DNA of 6,210 bases from Chitinophagaceae bacterium UBA1946 (lineage in GTDB: Bacteria; Bacteroidota; Bacteroidia; Chitinophagales; Chitinophagaceae): the NCBI GenBank assembly GCA_002336815.1, contig DDEU01000007.1, forward strand, positions 1 to 6,210, in the 5' to 3' direction. Shown here piece after piece: positions 5,384-6,210 of this stretch. Below the pieces are notes generated by a model, which was not told where the DNA came from, did no database searches, and was given only the letters and a program-made list of their open reading frames with translations. The translations under genes and the position numbers were made by a program. Every line of letters starts with the position of its first letter. Position 1 is the first letter of the stretch.

Positions 5384-6210
5384 CTGCAGTTTCTTTTACC
5401 TGTTGATAGATCATGGTTTGGTTACCAAATATCCTGGTGAAGCCCCGCACATCCTCTCCCGTCCAGCCATTGTTCATCTCGCCATATTTTCCAAACTTGC
5501 TGCTCATCAAATCATAAGCAGATTCGATGCCGCCAATTTGAAAACGGTAAGGTTTTAATTCAACAAATACTTTACCGGTTACATTTTGCTGGCTGCTTTC
5601 AAAAAATGCTTCCACATCCCTCATAACAGGATCGAGTATCTGCCCTTCATGCAGCCAGTTACCATAGAACAGGGCCAACTGGTCTTTCCAGTTTAGTTGC
5701 CATTTGGTCAACACATGTTTTTCCAGTGCATGGTGTGCTTTTAAAATGATCAGTGGTGCTGCTGCTTCAAAACCTACCCTTCCTTTAATGCCGATGATGG
5801 TATCACCCACATGCACATCCCTTCCTATTCCGAACGGACCTGCAATGCTTTGTAAATATTGTATCGCTTCTGTGGGATGAGAAAACAGTTGGCCGTTGAT
5901 CGTTTGCAGTTGGCCGTTTTGAAAACCCAGTTCTACATTTTCCGTTTCGGTTTTGGTTACCTGTGTCGGCCAGGCCTCTTCGGGCAACATGCCATTGCTG
6001 TTGAGTGTTTCTTTACCACCCACACTTGTTCCCCACAAACCTTTATTGATAGAGTAAGCTGCTTTTTCAAAGTTCATTTCCACTCCCTTACTTTTTAAGT
6101 ACGTGATTTCATCTTCACGGCTCAATTTCATATCACGGATGGGAGTGATGATTTCTACTCCGGGAATCATAATATGAAAGATCATATCAAAACGAACCTG
6201 ATCATTTCCT
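5367..6210 (-). CDS. argG: Argininosuccinate synthase, N-terminus cut off by window edge
   Basis: Joins citrulline and aspartate with ATP to form argininosuccinate in the cytosol, the penultimate step of arginine synthesis. The open frame continues to the right edge, past an internal ATG at 6185. The extra codons read GNDQVRFD, the conserved GNDQVRFE motif whose Asn/Asp contact aspartate and whose Arg contacts citrulline. The ATG at 6185 is therefore internal and the gene starts outside the window. About 280 residues are visible; I expect roughly 110-120 missing, including the ATP-binding SGGLDTS loop. Other landmarks are IPGVEIITPIRDMKL, YSINKGLWGTSVGGKE, EEAWPTQ, GIKGRVGFEAAAP, DPVMRDVEAF and GKVFVELKPYRF. 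Its stop (TAA at 5369-5367) lies 17 nt inside argC. It leads the visible operon, although its product acts after all the others here. Confidence 0.96.
   Translation of the reverse strand, partial: GNDQVRFDMIFHIMIPGVEIITPIRDMKLSREDEITYLKSKGVEMNFEKAAYSINKGLWGTSVGGKETLNSNGMLPEEAWPTQVTKTETENVELGFQNGQLQTINGQLFSHPTEAIQYLQSIAGPFGIGRDVHVGDTIIGIKGRVGFEAAAPLIILKAHHALEKHVLTKWQLNWKDQLALFYGNWLHEGQILDPVMRDVEAFFESSQQNVTGKVFVELKPYRFQIGGIESAYDLMSSKFGKYGEMNNGWTGEDVRGFTRIFGNQTMIYQQVKETADGKHD

Noticed and set aside
6183..6185. ATG at 6185 as the argG start
   Set aside because: The frame is open beyond it to the window edge and reads the conserved GNDQVRFD motif, so the ATG is internal.

Overview
This window is a near-complete arginine-biosynthesis operon lying entirely on the minus strand, so it is read from high to low coordinates. 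The gene order is argG (5' part cut off at the right edge), argC, a four-helix-bundle (23S rRNA intervening-sequence family) gene, argD, an argF'-type N-acyl-ornithine carbamoyltransferase, argB, and an M20-family N-acylcitrulline deacylase of the argE type (3' end cut off at the left edge). Genes fill almost the whole window. The only gaps are 67 bp (argC to four-helix-bundle gene), 22 bp (that gene to argD) and 60 bp (argF' to argB). I see no tRNA, rRNA, CRISPR array, insertion sequence or transposase. The operon promoter and terminator must lie outside the window.

The organism is most likely a Bacteroidota member, possibly of the Chitinophagaceae or a relative. The reasons are the argG-C-D-F'-B-E order, a carbamoyltransferase of the Bacteroides fragilis ArgF' type instead of ornithine carbamoyltransferase, a 'GNDQVRF' ArgG and 'EGIQGVGG' ArgD of the style I associate with that phylum, the four-helix-bundle gene, and start codons without clear Shine-Dalgarno sequences. 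This assignment is from recalled family features, not from a search.

The enzymes form one linear pathway on N-acylated intermediates: ArgB phosphorylates N-acylglutamate, ArgC reduces it to the semialdehyde, ArgD transaminates it to N-acylornithine, ArgF' carbamoylates it to N-acylcitrulline, the M20 enzyme removes the acyl group to give citrulline, and ArgG joins citrulline to aspartate. The residue that sets acyl specificity in ArgF' (position 90) is Val, not Glu. This predicts N-succinyl rather than N-acetyl intermediates. Tight coupling is visible: argG/argC overlap by 17 nt, argD/argF' share TAATG, and argB/argE share ATGA.

The unusual content is a set of three unrelated-sequence tandem arrays that all have a 7-bp period. 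One lies inside argF' and is translated (2285-2318). The other two bracket the four-helix-bundle gene (about 3932-3958 and 4352-4386) and supply the stop codons of that gene and of argC. Together with a GC-rich hairpin between argF' and argB, these suggest that small repeat-associated units have been inserted into an otherwise compact metabolic operon.
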